Source: Reichenbachiella ulvae (GTDB taxonomy: Bacteria > Bacteroidota > Bacteroidia > Cytophagales > Cyclobacteriaceae). Taken from it: a stretch of 64,000 nucleotides of DNA. How positions within the stretch are numbered: position 1 is the first letter of the stretch; each line of letters begins with the position of its first letter. Location of the stretch: the NCBI RefSeq assembly GCF_025833875.1, contig NZ_JAOYOD010000001.1:3534001-3598000 (forward strand), read 5' to 3'. The notes under the pieces were generated by a model. That model saw only the letters and a program-made list of their open reading frames with translations. It made no database searches and was not told the origin of the DNA. Of the stretch, positions 52,057 through 60,532 are shown piece by piece. Position numbers and translations under genes: made by a program.

Positions 52057-52233
52057 TTATTTTTGATCGTCCCGATCCTTCAGCTTCTTATCCTCTACAT
52101 TCTCGTTGAGAAAGTCGTTGAGCTTGTCTATGTCCATCGTGCTTTGGATCTCACCAAAGCTATTGATCTCCATCTTGAAGCCCTCTAGCTGCTTGTTTAC
52201 TTTCGGTTCGTCTTTTTTCTTTTTCTTAGTCAT
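52057..52233 (-). CDS. Small acidic/basic protein coupled to gltX, 58 residues
   Basis: A short frame whose ATG overlaps the last 8 bp of gltX (AATGACTAA), a strong sign of translational coupling. It begins with a lysine block (MTKKKKKDEPKVNKQ) and continues as an amphipathic, mostly charged helix (MDIDKLNDFLNENVEDKK). Codon use is as in the neighbours and no stop interrupts it. No cysteine, no membrane segment. I recognise no family, though such a small gene behind gltX seems to recur in Bacteroidota. Likely cytoplasmic; role unknown. Confidence 0.78.
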   Translation of the reverse strand: MTKKKKKDEPKVNKQLEGFKMEINSFGEIQSTMDIDKLNDFLNENVEDKKLKDRDDQK

Positions 52234-53773
52234 TTTGGGAGCTCATCTCATCAAAGGTCTCACATGCCTTTTTTATACGGCTTGCTACCTCCTTTGTTCC
52301 GAGCACCTCCATGATCTTCATGAGATCCGGCCCACCTGCTTCACCCGTGACAGCCACACGTAAGATCTGCATGACCATACCTGCTTTCGCTTCATGCGCT
52401 TCTAGCACTGTTTCGAAAGCTGCCTGCACACCCTCTGCATCCAGGTCACCAGCGGTCTCCAAATGATCGGCAAAAGCAGGCAACACGACCTGAGCAGTTT
52501 CTTTCCACTTCTTGCGAACCACCTTGTCATCATAATCAGTAGGCGCCTCGAAAAAGAACTTGCCTCTCTCCAGCAACTGTGGGATAAAATCAATTCGCTC
52601 TCTCAATTGATCCGCAATGCGGAAAGCATCCGTTTCGCTGCAGTCGATCTCCTTGGCATGAGCCTGCTCCAGTAAAGCTGTACCCAAATCTTCAATCGGC
52701 ATTTTGCGGATGTATTGCTGGTTGTACCAGATGGCCTTCTGAATGTCAAACTTAGCACCTGACTTAGTGATGCGCTCAATCGTGAATCTATCGATCAATT
52801 CCTTGAGTGAGAAAATCTCTTCCTCCGTGCCCGGGTTCCATCCCAGAAAAGCCAGGAAGTTCACGAAAGCCTCTGCCAGATAGCCTTCTTCTTTGAAGCC
52901 TTTCAGCTCGGCATCTTCTCCCTCTCCAGTCCAGGCCAATGGAAAAATCGGGAAACCATGCTTGGCTGCATCTCTTTTGCTCAGTTTGCCATTGCCATCA
53001 GGCTTCAGCAGCAAAGGCAAATGTGCAAATTCTGGAATTTCGTCTTCCCATCCCAGGTACTGATACAACAGCACGTGCAGTGGTGCAGAGGGCAACCACT
53101 CTTCCCCGCGGATGACGTGGGTGATCTTCATCAGGTGGTCATCTACCACATTGGCCAGGTGATAAGTAGGCATACCGTCAGACTTCATCAGCACCTTGTC
53201 GTCCATGGTAGAAGTGTGCACATTGACCCAGCCACGCACCATGTCCTTCAGACGAACGTCTTCTTTCGATGGCACTTTGATACGAATCACATAGGGCTCA
53301 CCAGCATCTAGTTTGGCCTTGACCTCCTCTTCTGAGAGTGTCAAAGAGTTCTTCATGTTATTTCTGGTGATCGAATTGTAGTTGAGCGAATTGGCCTTCG
53401 CTGCTTTCAATTCTTCACGCATCTGATCCAGTTCTTCCGGCGTGTCAAAGGCATAATAGGCCTTTCCCTCGTCGAGCAACTGATCTACATATTGCTTGTA
53501 AAGTGTCTTTCTATCCGATTGTTTGTAAGGGCCATACTCTCCTCCCTGATCAGGACCTTCGTCTGGTATGATACCGCACCAGGCCAGAGAATCCTTGATA
53601 TATTGCTCCGCTCCTGCCACGAATCGCGACTGATCCGTATCCTCTATCCTAAGCAAAAATTTACCTCCATGTTTTTTGGCAAACAGGTAATTGTACAAGG
53701 CCGTACGTACACCACCTATATGTAACACACCCGTCGGGCTAGGAGCAAATCTTACTCTTACTTCTTGACTCAT
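52226..53773 (-). CDS. gltX: Glutamyl-tRNA synthetase
   Basis: 515 residues of class I. The HIGH-type motif is HIGG at 18-21 within FAPSPTGVLHIGG, the KMSKS counterpart is KLSKR at about 263-267, and the LLRIEDTD segment marks the glutamate site. It charges tRNA-Glu; the C-terminal anticodon-binding domain is full length. No amidotransferase fusion. The 58-residue gene overlaps its stop. Confidence 0.96.
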   Translation of the reverse strand: MSQEVRVRFAPSPTGVLHIGGVRTALYNYLFAKKHGGKFLLRIEDTDQSRFVAGAEQYIKDSLAWCGIIPDEGPDQGGEYGPYKQSDRKTLYKQYVDQLLDEGKAYYAFDTPEELDQMREELKAAKANSLNYNSITRNNMKNSLTLSEEEVKAKLDAGEPYVIRIKVPSKEDVRLKDMVRGWVNVHTSTMDDKVLMKSDGMPTYHLANVVDDHLMKITHVIRGEEWLPSAPLHVLLYQYLGWEDEIPEFAHLPLLLKPDGNGKLSKRDAAKHGFPIFPLAWTGEGEDAELKGFKEEGYLAEAFVNFLAFLGWNPGTEEEIFSLKELIDRFTIERITKSGAKFDIQKAIWYNQQYIRKMPIEDLGTALLEQAHAKEIDCSETDAFRIADQLRERIDFIPQLLERGKFFFEAPTDYDDKVVRKKWKETAQVVLPAFADHLETAGDLDAEGVQAAFETVLEAHEAKAGMVMQILRVAVTGEAGGPDLMKIMEVLGTKEVASRIKKACETFDEMSSQND

Positions 53774-53894
53774 TATCTCTTTGTTTCGGATTAAAAAAAT
53801 ACCGGATCAAATCCGGTAGCGCAAAAATCAATATTTCTGATTGAATATGGTAATAAGCTTAGATTCTTATTACCTATTTTCCGATAAGTATTAA

Positions 53895-54272
53895 TTATAT
53901 GATCGCAATGCAGGAGATTTCTACGTTCACTCCCTTGGGCAGAGCACTTACCTCCACGGTCTCACGTGCGGGCGGTTCCTGTTTGAAATATTCGCCATAG
54001 ACCTCATTGATCCTGGCAAAATCTTCCATATTGGTCACGAAGATGCTGCACTTAAGTACATTGGCAAAGTCCCCACCTGCCTCTCTGAGTATCGCCAGTA
54101 GGTTCTTCATCACTTGGTGAGTTTCCTCCTCGATGCTACCCATCACCAGCTCTCCCGTGGCTGGGTCTAAAGGAATCTGACCCGATACATACAAGGTATG
54201 CTCTGCATAGGTTGCCTGACTATATGGGCCAATTGGGGCTGGTGCGTTGGTGGAGTTAATGATCTTTTTCAT
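53895..54272 (-). CDS. RidA family enamine/imine deaminase
   Basis: 125 residues. Signature features: IGPYSQA at the start, the VSGQIPLDPATGELV strand and the C-terminal PARETVEVSALPKGVNVEISC with the active-site Arg and Glu. RidA trimers hydrolyse reactive 2-aminoacrylate-type enamines made by PLP enzymes. Cytoplasmic; stands alone between gltX and the divergent Rrf2 gene. Confidence 0.93.
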   Translation of the reverse strand: MKKIINSTNAPAPIGPYSQATYAEHTLYVSGQIPLDPATGELVMGSIEEETHQVMKNLLAILREAGGDFANVLKCSIFVTNMEDFARINEVYGEYFKQEPPARETVEVSALPKGVNVEISCIAII

Positions 54273-54410
54273 GGTCTATCTGATATTGATTTGGCAAAAA
54301 CGTGAAGTTAAAAACGAAAAATCACAAAGCACCATTTGAGAGCCCTAGTTTTCCCTGGCTCTCCATTGTCTTTATATGTTGATCAGAATTAATACTGACG
54401 ATAATCATAT

Positions 54411-54460
54411 ATTTTTATTTCGGACAAATTGATCCGAAATAAAAATCGTGCTTAACTTTG
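54411..54460 (+). promoter_or_regulatory. Rrf2 operator and promoter
   Basis: A perfect 14-bp inverted repeat, ATTTTTATTTCGGA (54411-54424) and its complement (54433-54446), with an 8-bp spacer. A -7 box TAACTTTG follows at 54453-54460, so the operator sits over the upstream promoter region of the Rrf2 gene, as for an autoregulated repressor. Confidence 0.82.
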
Positions 54461-54476
54461 ACAAAAACAAAGAAGG

Positions 54477-54902
54477 ATGTTTTCTAAAGCCTGTGAATAT
54501 GCCATCAAAATAATGATCCATCTCTGCTGTGTGCAGGAGGAGGAAAAACTGGCCGGATTGAGGGACATATCACAGGCGATAGGTTCACCTGAAGCATATA
54601 CAGCTAAAATCCTACAGCAGCTCGTTCGTGCAGATTTATTAGAATCTCACAGAGGTCCTGCAGGGGGATTCAAGCTGAGCAAAAAACCCATCACCCTTTT
54701 GGAAGTGGTGAGCGCCATAGACGGAAAGGGGATTGTAACCAACTGCGTGTTGGGGCTGAAGGAATGCTCGTCGAGCCACCCCTGCCCAGTACATGATAAG
54801 TACAAAAGCGTACGTGACCAACTCAATCAAGTGCTGACCTATACCCAACTCAACGATTTGAAAGGAGGCATAATAGAAGGCAACCGATTTTTGAAACTAT
54901 AA
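54477..54902 (+). CDS. Rrf2-family transcriptional regulator (NsrR/IscR-like)
   Basis: 141 residues: an N-terminal winged helix (FSKACEYAIKIMIHL, then SPEAYTAKILQQLVRADLLESHRGPAGGF) and three cysteines, Cys90, Cys97 and Cys103, in the place where NsrR and IscR bind an iron-sulfur cluster. The C-x6-C-x5-C spacing is one residue wider in the first gap than in the usual x5. It should sense nitric oxide, oxygen or iron-sulfur status. It sits just upstream of the nos operon with a perfect palindrome over its own promoter and a degenerate copy before the next gene, so it likely controls both. Confidence 0.88.
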   Translation: MFSKACEYAIKIMIHLCCVQEEEKLAGLRDISQAIGSPEAYTAKILQQLVRADLLESHRGPAGGFKLSKKPITLLEVVSAIDGKGIVTNCVLGLKECSSSHPCPVHDKYKSVRDQLNQVLTYTQLNDLKGGIIEGNRFLKL

Positions 54903-54914
54903 AAATTTAACTGA

Positions 54915-54944
54915 ATTAAGGACTTTTTGATCCTTTTATCTTTA
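54915..54944 (+). promoter_or_regulatory. Second, degenerate Rrf2 site and nos promoter
   Basis: TAAGGA-ctttttga-TCCTTTTA keeps the GGA-N8-TCC spacing of the perfect operator (GGA 54920-54922, TCC 54931-54933). The right arm overlaps a -7 box TATCTTTA at 54937-54944, placing the site where a bound repressor would block the nos operon promoter. Confidence 0.6.
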
Positions 54945-54973
54945 ATAACTATTCAATTTTAAACATGGTCATT

Positions 54974-55435
54974 ATGAAATACTTATCACTATTTCTCATA
55001 GGAGGGCTTTTTTTAACCGCATGTAGTGGTGGCGGCAAAAGTCAGGCTGAGCGTATCAGAGAAAAGACGCGCATAGCCGTAGCAGACCCTTACGAAAACT
55101 GGCAGGAATACAATGGAGTGGGTCCGGTAGAGGCGTTTACGCTTCCAGCGTCAGTAGATCAAGAGCTCGCTACTCATGGACAGGAAATTTTCGAGGCAAA
55201 ATGCACAGCCTGTCACAAAACGAACAAAAAATTCATTGGTCCATCACCAAAGGACATTCTTTCCAGAAGGAATCCCGCCTGGGTGATGAACATGATCCTG
55301 GTGCCAGACAAAATGGTTCAGGAAGATCCAATTGCGAAAAAACTCATCATGGACTTCAATGGCTCACCTATGGCCAACCAAAACCTCAAGGAAGAGGAAG
55401 CCAGAGCAGTCCTGGAATATTTCAGAACCCTTTAA
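54974..55435 (+). CDS. Cytochrome c lipoprotein, first gene of the nos operon
   Basis: About 153 residues. The lipobox is LTAC with the acylated Cys17; the heme motif is Cys77-T-A-Cys80-His81, with a likely Met ligand in GSPMANQNL. This single-heme class I cytochrome would be tethered in the periplasm and pass electrons to NosZ. ATG 54974 is preferred over 54965 because the signal peptide then begins MKYLSLFLIGG. It is followed by the fasciclin gene 10 bp later. Confidence 0.87.
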   Translation: MKYLSLFLIGGLFLTACSGGGKSQAERIREKTRIAVADPYENWQEYNGVGPVEAFTLPASVDQELATHGQEIFEAKCTACHKTNKKFIGPSPKDILSRRNPAWVMNMILVPDKMVQEDPIAKKLIMDFNGSPMANQNLKEEEARAVLEYFRTL

Positions 55436-55445
55436 TCTATCCGTC

Positions 55446-56021
55446 ATGAAAATGAAACTCAATCAAATAGTGGCCGCAGCTGTGATAGTCACAGCTATGG
55501 CCTCCTGCTCTGCCCCTGCCGACCAGCAAAGCAGTGAGAAGCAAGAAGCTGCGCTGAGCCACCCCAAAGGTCAGGCCTCTGTCTCCGACGATGTGTCTGA
55601 ACGCAACATACTGCAGGTAGCCGTGAGCTCTAAAGACCACAGTACGCTGGTAGCTGCAGTAGAAGCAGCACAGATCGAACACGTACTGGTCAATGCAGGC
55701 CCTCTCACCGTCTTCGCCCCTGTCAATGAAGCTTTTGAAGCCTTGCCAGAAGGAACGGTAGAAAACTTGCTAAAACCAGAAAACAAAGCCCAGTTGGCGA
55801 ACATACTGACTCGGCATGCAGCACCTGGATCCTACGATCTGGAAGCGCTGAAAAAGGAATCGCGCAAGGGAAGAAAACTCTACATGGCCACAGGCGACTA
55901 TCTGGAAGTAGTAGTCGATGGCGATCAGGTCTCAGTAGCTGGCGCCAAAATCCTAGCGACTATCCCTACTTCCAATGGCATAATTCAAGTGGTAGATCGA
56001 GTGATACTACCCAATTCATAA
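55446..56021 (+). CDS. Fasciclin (FAS1) domain lipoprotein
   Basis: 191 residues from ATG 55446. Lipobox MASC, a linker with STGSEK-like polar residues, then one FAS1 domain (ILQVAVSSKDHSTLVAAVEAA, LTVFAPVNEAFEAL, NGIIQVVDRVILP). FAS1 domains mediate adhesion or protein contacts. It lies between the cytochrome and nosZ with small gaps, so it is part of the nos operon; a role in holding the cytochrome near NosZ is possible but not shown. Confidence 0.85.
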   Translation: MKMKLNQIVAAAVIVTAMASCSAPADQQSSEKQEAALSHPKGQASVSDDVSERNILQVAVSSKDHSTLVAAVEAAQIEHVLVNAGPLTVFAPVNEAFEALPEGTVENLLKPENKAQLANILTRHAAPGSYDLEALKKESRKGRKLYMATGDYLEVVVDGDQVSVAGAKILATIPTSNGIIQVVDRVILPNS

Positions 56022-56036
56022 CATAACTGATTCGAG

Positions 56037-57995
56037 ATGAAAATTTTATCATATCTATCTAGCACACTACTTATTGGTGTTTTGGTTTTGGTTACATCCT
56101 GTAACCCATCCCAACAAAACGGAGGCGCACTCAGCAACAACATCGCCGAGCGAGTCTATGTAGCTCCTGGCGAGCATGACGAATTCTACGCATTTATTTC
56201 GGGGGGCTTTAGTGGCCAGCTATCAGTCTACGGACTGCCATCGGGTAGGCTTTTCAAGGTCATCCCGGTTTTTTCTCAAGATCCTGAAAAGGCTTATGGT
56301 TATAATGAGGAAACAAAACCCATGCTCAACACATCCTTCGGACCTGTGCCATGGGACGATGCTCACCACCCGGATCTATCGCAGACCAACGGTGAAATCG
56401 ACGGACGCTGGTGCTTTATCAATGGCAACAATACGCCACGTATTGCCAGGGTTAACCTCTCAACTTTCGAAACTGACGAGATCATAGAATTACCCAACAG
56501 TGCCGGGAATCACAGTTCTTCTTTCGTGACCGAAAACACTGAGTATGTCGTAGCAGGCACTAGATTTTCCATCCCTGTTCCGCAAGAGGACGTATCTATT
56601 TCAGAATACAAAGGAAAATTCAAAGGCGCCATTTCCTTCATCAAAGTAGACGAAACTACCGGAAGAATGGATCTGGATTTTCAAGTGATGATGCCTGGCT
56701 TTAACTATGACTTGGCACACCCAGGTAGAGGCAAGTCTCACGGCTGGATGTTCTTCACTACCTACAATACTGAAGAAGCCAACACTTTATTGGAGGTAAA
56801 TGCCTCGCAAAACGACAAGGATTTTATCGCAGCGATCAACTGGAAGAAAGCCCAGGAGCTGATAGAGCAAGGAGCATTCGAAACCATGCCCACATCATAT
56901 GCCCACAACGTATATGACGAGGAGACTCAAATGGCCACCACTACCATGAAAAAAGAAGTGCGTGTGATCGATCCTACTCAACACCCCGGACTCGTATACT
57001 TACTACCCACCCCTAAATCACCACACGGCTGTGATGTAGATCCTACTGGAGAATATATCATCGGTAGCGGAAAGCTTTCTGCTTCGCTGACTGCACACTC
57101 CTTTACCAAAATGCTGGATGCCATCGAAAATGAAAAATTCGACGGAGATGCTTATGGTATTCCGATCCTCAACTATGACGATATCGTAGGGGGCGTAGTG
57201 CAGCAAGCAGGTTTAGGACCATTGCACACTGAGTTCGATGGCAAAGGAAATGGCTATACCACATTCTTCATCTCCTCAGAAGTAGTGAAATGGAAATTAG
57301 GAACGTGGGAAGTACTCGACAGACAGCCGACTTACTACTCGGTAGGTCACTTGATGATCCCAGGAGGTAACTCTAGAAAACCATTTGGCAAATACGCAGT
57401 GGCGATGAACAAAATCACCAAAGACCGCTACTTGCCGACAGGTCCAGAGCTGACCCAGTCCGCCCAGCTATATGATATCACAGGAGACAAAATGGAGCTA
57501 TTGCTGGACTTCCCGACCATCGGAGAGCCCCACTACGCTGCAGGCTGCCCTGCCGATCTGATCAAACCGAGACAGAAAAAGATCTACAAACTGGAAGAGA
57601 ATCACCACCCCCATGCAGTGAAAAACGAGAAAGATACCCGGGTGGAACGTGATGGAAAAGAAGTACACATCTACATGACCACCATTAGAAGCCACTTTGC
57701 CCCTGACAACATCGAGGGTGTCAAAGTCGGAGACAAAGTGTATTTCCACGTGACAAATCTGGAGCAGGACTATGACGTACCACACGGCATCTCTATGATT
57801 GGTGCCAATACCTCAGAGTTGCTCATCATGCCAGGACAGACAGAAACTTTCATATGGGAGCCTAAGCAAATAGGAGTATGGCCCTTCTACTGTACAGACT
57901 TTTGCTCAGCGCTACACCAGGAAATGCAGGGATATGTACGTGTCTCTGCCAAAGATGCCGATGTTCCATTGAGTTGGAGCCTAGATGGCGAATGA
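56037..57995 (+). CDS. nosZ: Nitrous oxide reductase, clade II
   Basis: 652 residues. A Sec/lipoprotein-type signal (VLVTSC, Cys22) instead of a twin-arginine one marks clade II. The N-terminal beta-propeller has the CuZ-site DDAHHPDLSQTNG; the C-terminal cupredoxin has the CuA site PFYCTDFCSALHQEMQGY with Cys619, Cys623, His627 and Met630. It reduces nitrous oxide to dinitrogen in the periplasm. The operon around it supplies cytochrome, copper chaperone-like and maturation proteins. Confidence 0.97.
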   Translation: MKILSYLSSTLLIGVLVLVTSCNPSQQNGGALSNNIAERVYVAPGEHDEFYAFISGGFSGQLSVYGLPSGRLFKVIPVFSQDPEKAYGYNEETKPMLNTSFGPVPWDDAHHPDLSQTNGEIDGRWCFINGNNTPRIARVNLSTFETDEIIELPNSAGNHSSSFVTENTEYVVAGTRFSIPVPQEDVSISEYKGKFKGAISFIKVDETTGRMDLDFQVMMPGFNYDLAHPGRGKSHGWMFFTTYNTEEANTLLEVNASQNDKDFIAAINWKKAQELIEQGAFETMPTSYAHNVYDEETQMATTTMKKEVRVIDPTQHPGLVYLLPTPKSPHGCDVDPTGEYIIGSGKLSASLTAHSFTKMLDAIENEKFDGDAYGIPILNYDDIVGGVVQQAGLGPLHTEFDGKGNGYTTFFISSEVVKWKLGTWEVLDRQPTYYSVGHLMIPGGNSRKPFGKYAVAMNKITKDRYLPTGPELTQSAQLYDITGDKMELLLDFPTIGEPHYAAGCPADLIKPRQKKIYKLEENHHPHAVKNEKDTRVERDGKEVHIYMTTIRSHFAPDNIEGVKVGDKVYFHVTNLEQDYDVPHGISMIGANTSELLIMPGQTETFIWEPKQIGVWPFYCTDFCSALHQEMQGYVRVSAKDADVPLSWSLDGE

Positions 57996-58064
57996 TAGAA
58001 GGTAGCATGGTTGCCCGTGTGTTTGCGGGCAGCCATGTGATTTCAACCCTAAAAACGAAAGATT

Positions 58065-59087
58065 ATGAAACGATCTAAGATATATATGCTGCTAGCGGCA
58101 GTATTACTTGGTGGATTGTTTGTATTGCCCCTTTGGAATATCACACTGGAGGCTCCACAATACCCCGACTCGATCGGAATGAACATCTACATCAACAAGT
58201 TTGTAGGAGCCAACGACAATGACATCAAGAACATTAATATCATGAACCACTATGTAGGTATGAAAGCCATACCTGAAGTGATTCCTGAGTTCAGCATTTT
58301 TCCTTATGCGATTGGGAGTTTGCTCGTGTTGGGATTGGTGTTTGCCTTTGTGGGGAAACGTAAACTCTACCTGCTCTGGTTCGTGCTGATGATGGCCTTT
58401 GCTACGGTAGCCATGTACGACTTTTACGCCTGGGAGTACGACTATGGACATGACCTCAACCAAAATGCCCCCATCAAATTTACCGACGATGAAGGCAACC
58501 CCATGTCCTACCAACCACCCCTGATTGGTGCCAAAACCATATTAAATTTCAGAGCCATCTCCATGCCCCGCATAGGTGCTTACCTGATGGCTGCCGGTAT
58601 GGTGCTCAGCCTCATGGCCTTTGCTCAAGGGAAAAAGGAAATAAAACCCGCGACTGTTTTTTTTATACTCCCACTCCTGGGGCTGCTCGCCTCCTCTTGT
58701 GAGGTCAAACCAGAGCCCATACACTACAGTCAGGATGCATGTGACTTTTGCCGAATGACCATAGTGGATCAGCAGCATGCCGCCCAGCTGGTCACTATCA
58801 AGGGACGCAACTATAAGTATGACGCTATAGAATGCATGGTGCAGGACTATCTACAGTGGGATCGTCCTGATGTAAAATACTTTCTGGTCGCCGACTATGC
58901 ATCGCCCGGTCAACTGACCGATGCACATCAAGCCAGCTACCTGATCAGCGAGGCAATACCCAGCCCGATGGGAGCCCATCTCACAGCATTTGCCACCGAA
59001 GACGACAGAACGGAAACACACGATTCTGTTGGTGGAAAATCGCTGGATTGGCCCCAGCTCATCCAGGAAATCAAAAACACGAATTAA
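58065..59087 (+). CDS. Membrane domain fused to a NosL-like copper-binding domain
   Basis: 340 residues. The first ~215 hold four hydrophobic helices with a periplasmic stretch rich in Asn and Asp (IYINKFVGANDNDIKNINIM); then an LASSC site, and a NosL-like domain with Cys226, Cys229 and Met231 in DACDFCRMT and the C-terminal ISEAIPSPMGAHLTAF. NosL delivers Cu(I) to apo-NosZ. Here the domain is attached to the membrane part rather than being a free lipoprotein. The next gene carries a second NosL domain. Confidence 0.85.
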   Translation: MKRSKIYMLLAAVLLGGLFVLPLWNITLEAPQYPDSIGMNIYINKFVGANDNDIKNINIMNHYVGMKAIPEVIPEFSIFPYAIGSLLVLGLVFAFVGKRKLYLLWFVLMMAFATVAMYDFYAWEYDYGHDLNQNAPIKFTDDEGNPMSYQPPLIGAKTILNFRAISMPRIGAYLMAAGMVLSLMAFAQGKKEIKPATVFFILPLLGLLASSCEVKPEPIHYSQDACDFCRMTIVDQQHAAQLVTIKGRNYKYDAIECMVQDYLQWDRPDVKYFLVADYASPGQLTDAHQASYLISEAIPSPMGAHLTAFATEDDRTETHDSVGGKSLDWPQLIQEIKNTN

Positions 59088-59098
59088 CGCTCACTACC

Positions 59099-60520
59099 AT
59101 GAAAAAAATATACCTTCTACTCATCAGCCTCTTGGCTTTTACACTGGTAATGGCGCAAGAAATCAAAACCAATCACGACACTTGCAAGCATTGCAATATG
59201 CTGATCAAGGAGCAGTCGTTCGCTGCTGTAGCGATTCTCCCCGATGGAGAACAGCTCCAATTTGATGCGATTGAATGCCTGATCAACTACCTCAAACCAA
59301 AGAGGGAAGAAGACTACTCTCAGCTACTGGTAGCGGACTATTCCCAGTCGGGACAATGGATCGAGAGCCAAAATGCCACCTATCTGAAAAGCAAAGCGAT
59401 ACCCAGTCCAATGGGCGCCTATCTCTCGGCCTACCCGGATAGCAAAACGGCCAGCAGAGTCCACAAGGAAAAAGGAGGCAAAACCTATAGCTGGACTGAA
59501 TTGAAGCAGCTTTTCGAGGGCAGCAACTTTGGAGCCATCCATCACCCAGAGCACAACCACGACCGATCGGATGCCTATGCATCCATAGGTATCATGGGAG
59601 ATCACGTGCACCACCAGGGCGGCTGGATGCTAAGCCTCCGCTACATGAACATGGCCATGGATGGCAATCAATCGGGTGCTGATCCTATCAGCAACGACGA
59701 CATCTACCAGCAATACATGGCTGCTCCCCAGCACATGCGCATGGAGATGTACATGCTGGGTATCATGTACGCACCTACCAACCGCCTCACGCTGGGCTTG
59801 ATGCAATCCTTCGTCCTTCAAAGTATGGACATGAACATGCCACAACAGATGGAAATGGGAGGACAAACGCATCACACGACCATGGCCTACCAAACCCAAA
59901 GCAGAGGACTGGGCGACCTGAATATCTCTGCGCTCTACAGTGCGCTGAGCCATGAGAGAAATTCCTTTCATCTCAACCTGGGGCTAAACCTTCCTCAGGG
60001 CAGCATCCAACAAAACGACGACACACCGATGTCCAAGGAAATGAAACTGCCCTATGCCATGCAGCTCGGGTCAGGCACGATAGACATCAGTCTGGGCAGC
60101 ACGTACAAAAGAACTTTCGAGAAGTCCAGCTGGGGCGTACAACCCCTCCTGCTCTTTCGCACAGGACAAAACAAGGAAGGCTACCGACTGGGTCACTTGT
60201 ATCAAATCAACACCTGGTATGGCTATGGAGCGACACCCTGGTTGGCAGTGCTGGCACGTGCACAATTCGCACTGCAGCAAGGAATCCAAGGCCAGGACGA
60301 AGACTTGAATCCCATGATGGCACCTGCAGCCAACCCTATCAATTATGGCTATCAGCAGGTCATGACTTATATAGGCACCAACCTTTCTTTTCCCAAGTCT
60401 GATTTTTGGAAGAACGTAAAACTGGGTCTTGAGATCGGAATGCCTGTATACCGACACGTCGAAGGAATCCAAATGCAAGCCGGGTTATCAGGCCAGGCAG
60501 GCCTTCGCTATTTGCTATAA
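59099..60520 (+). CDS. NosL-like domain fused to a Met/His-rich outer-membrane barrel
   Basis: 473 residues from ATG 59099. A signal peptide ends VMAQ; residues ~22-150 are a NosL-like domain with Cys29, Cys32 and Met34 (DTCKHCNML) and KAIPSPMGAYLSAY; residues ~165-473 form a barrel of alternating strands ending GLRYLL. The barrel loops are unusually Met- and His-rich (HHPEHNHDRSD, MRMEMYMLGIMY, MDMNMPQQMEMGGQTHH). A copper-handling outer-membrane role is a reasonable inference. It continues the nos operon with 11 bp gap. Confidence 0.85.
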   Translation: MKKIYLLLISLLAFTLVMAQEIKTNHDTCKHCNMLIKEQSFAAVAILPDGEQLQFDAIECLINYLKPKREEDYSQLLVADYSQSGQWIESQNATYLKSKAIPSPMGAYLSAYPDSKTASRVHKEKGGKTYSWTELKQLFEGSNFGAIHHPEHNHDRSDAYASIGIMGDHVHHQGGWMLSLRYMNMAMDGNQSGADPISNDDIYQQYMAAPQHMRMEMYMLGIMYAPTNRLTLGLMQSFVLQSMDMNMPQQMEMGGQTHHTTMAYQTQSRGLGDLNISALYSALSHERNSFHLNLGLNLPQGSIQQNDDTPMSKEMKLPYAMQLGSGTIDISLGSTYKRTFEKSSWGVQPLLLFRTGQNKEGYRLGHLYQINTWYGYGATPWLAVLARAQFALQQGIQGQDEDLNPMMAPAANPINYGYQQVMTYIGTNLSFPKSDFWKNVKLGLEIGMPVYRHVEGIQMQAGLSGQAGLRYLL

Positions 60521-60532
60521 TTCCTCAGCGTC

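Noticed and set aside
51958..52363. Plus-strand frames opposite gltX and the coupled small gene
   Set aside because: They are antisense shadows; the coupled minus-strand 58-residue frame explains the DNA better.
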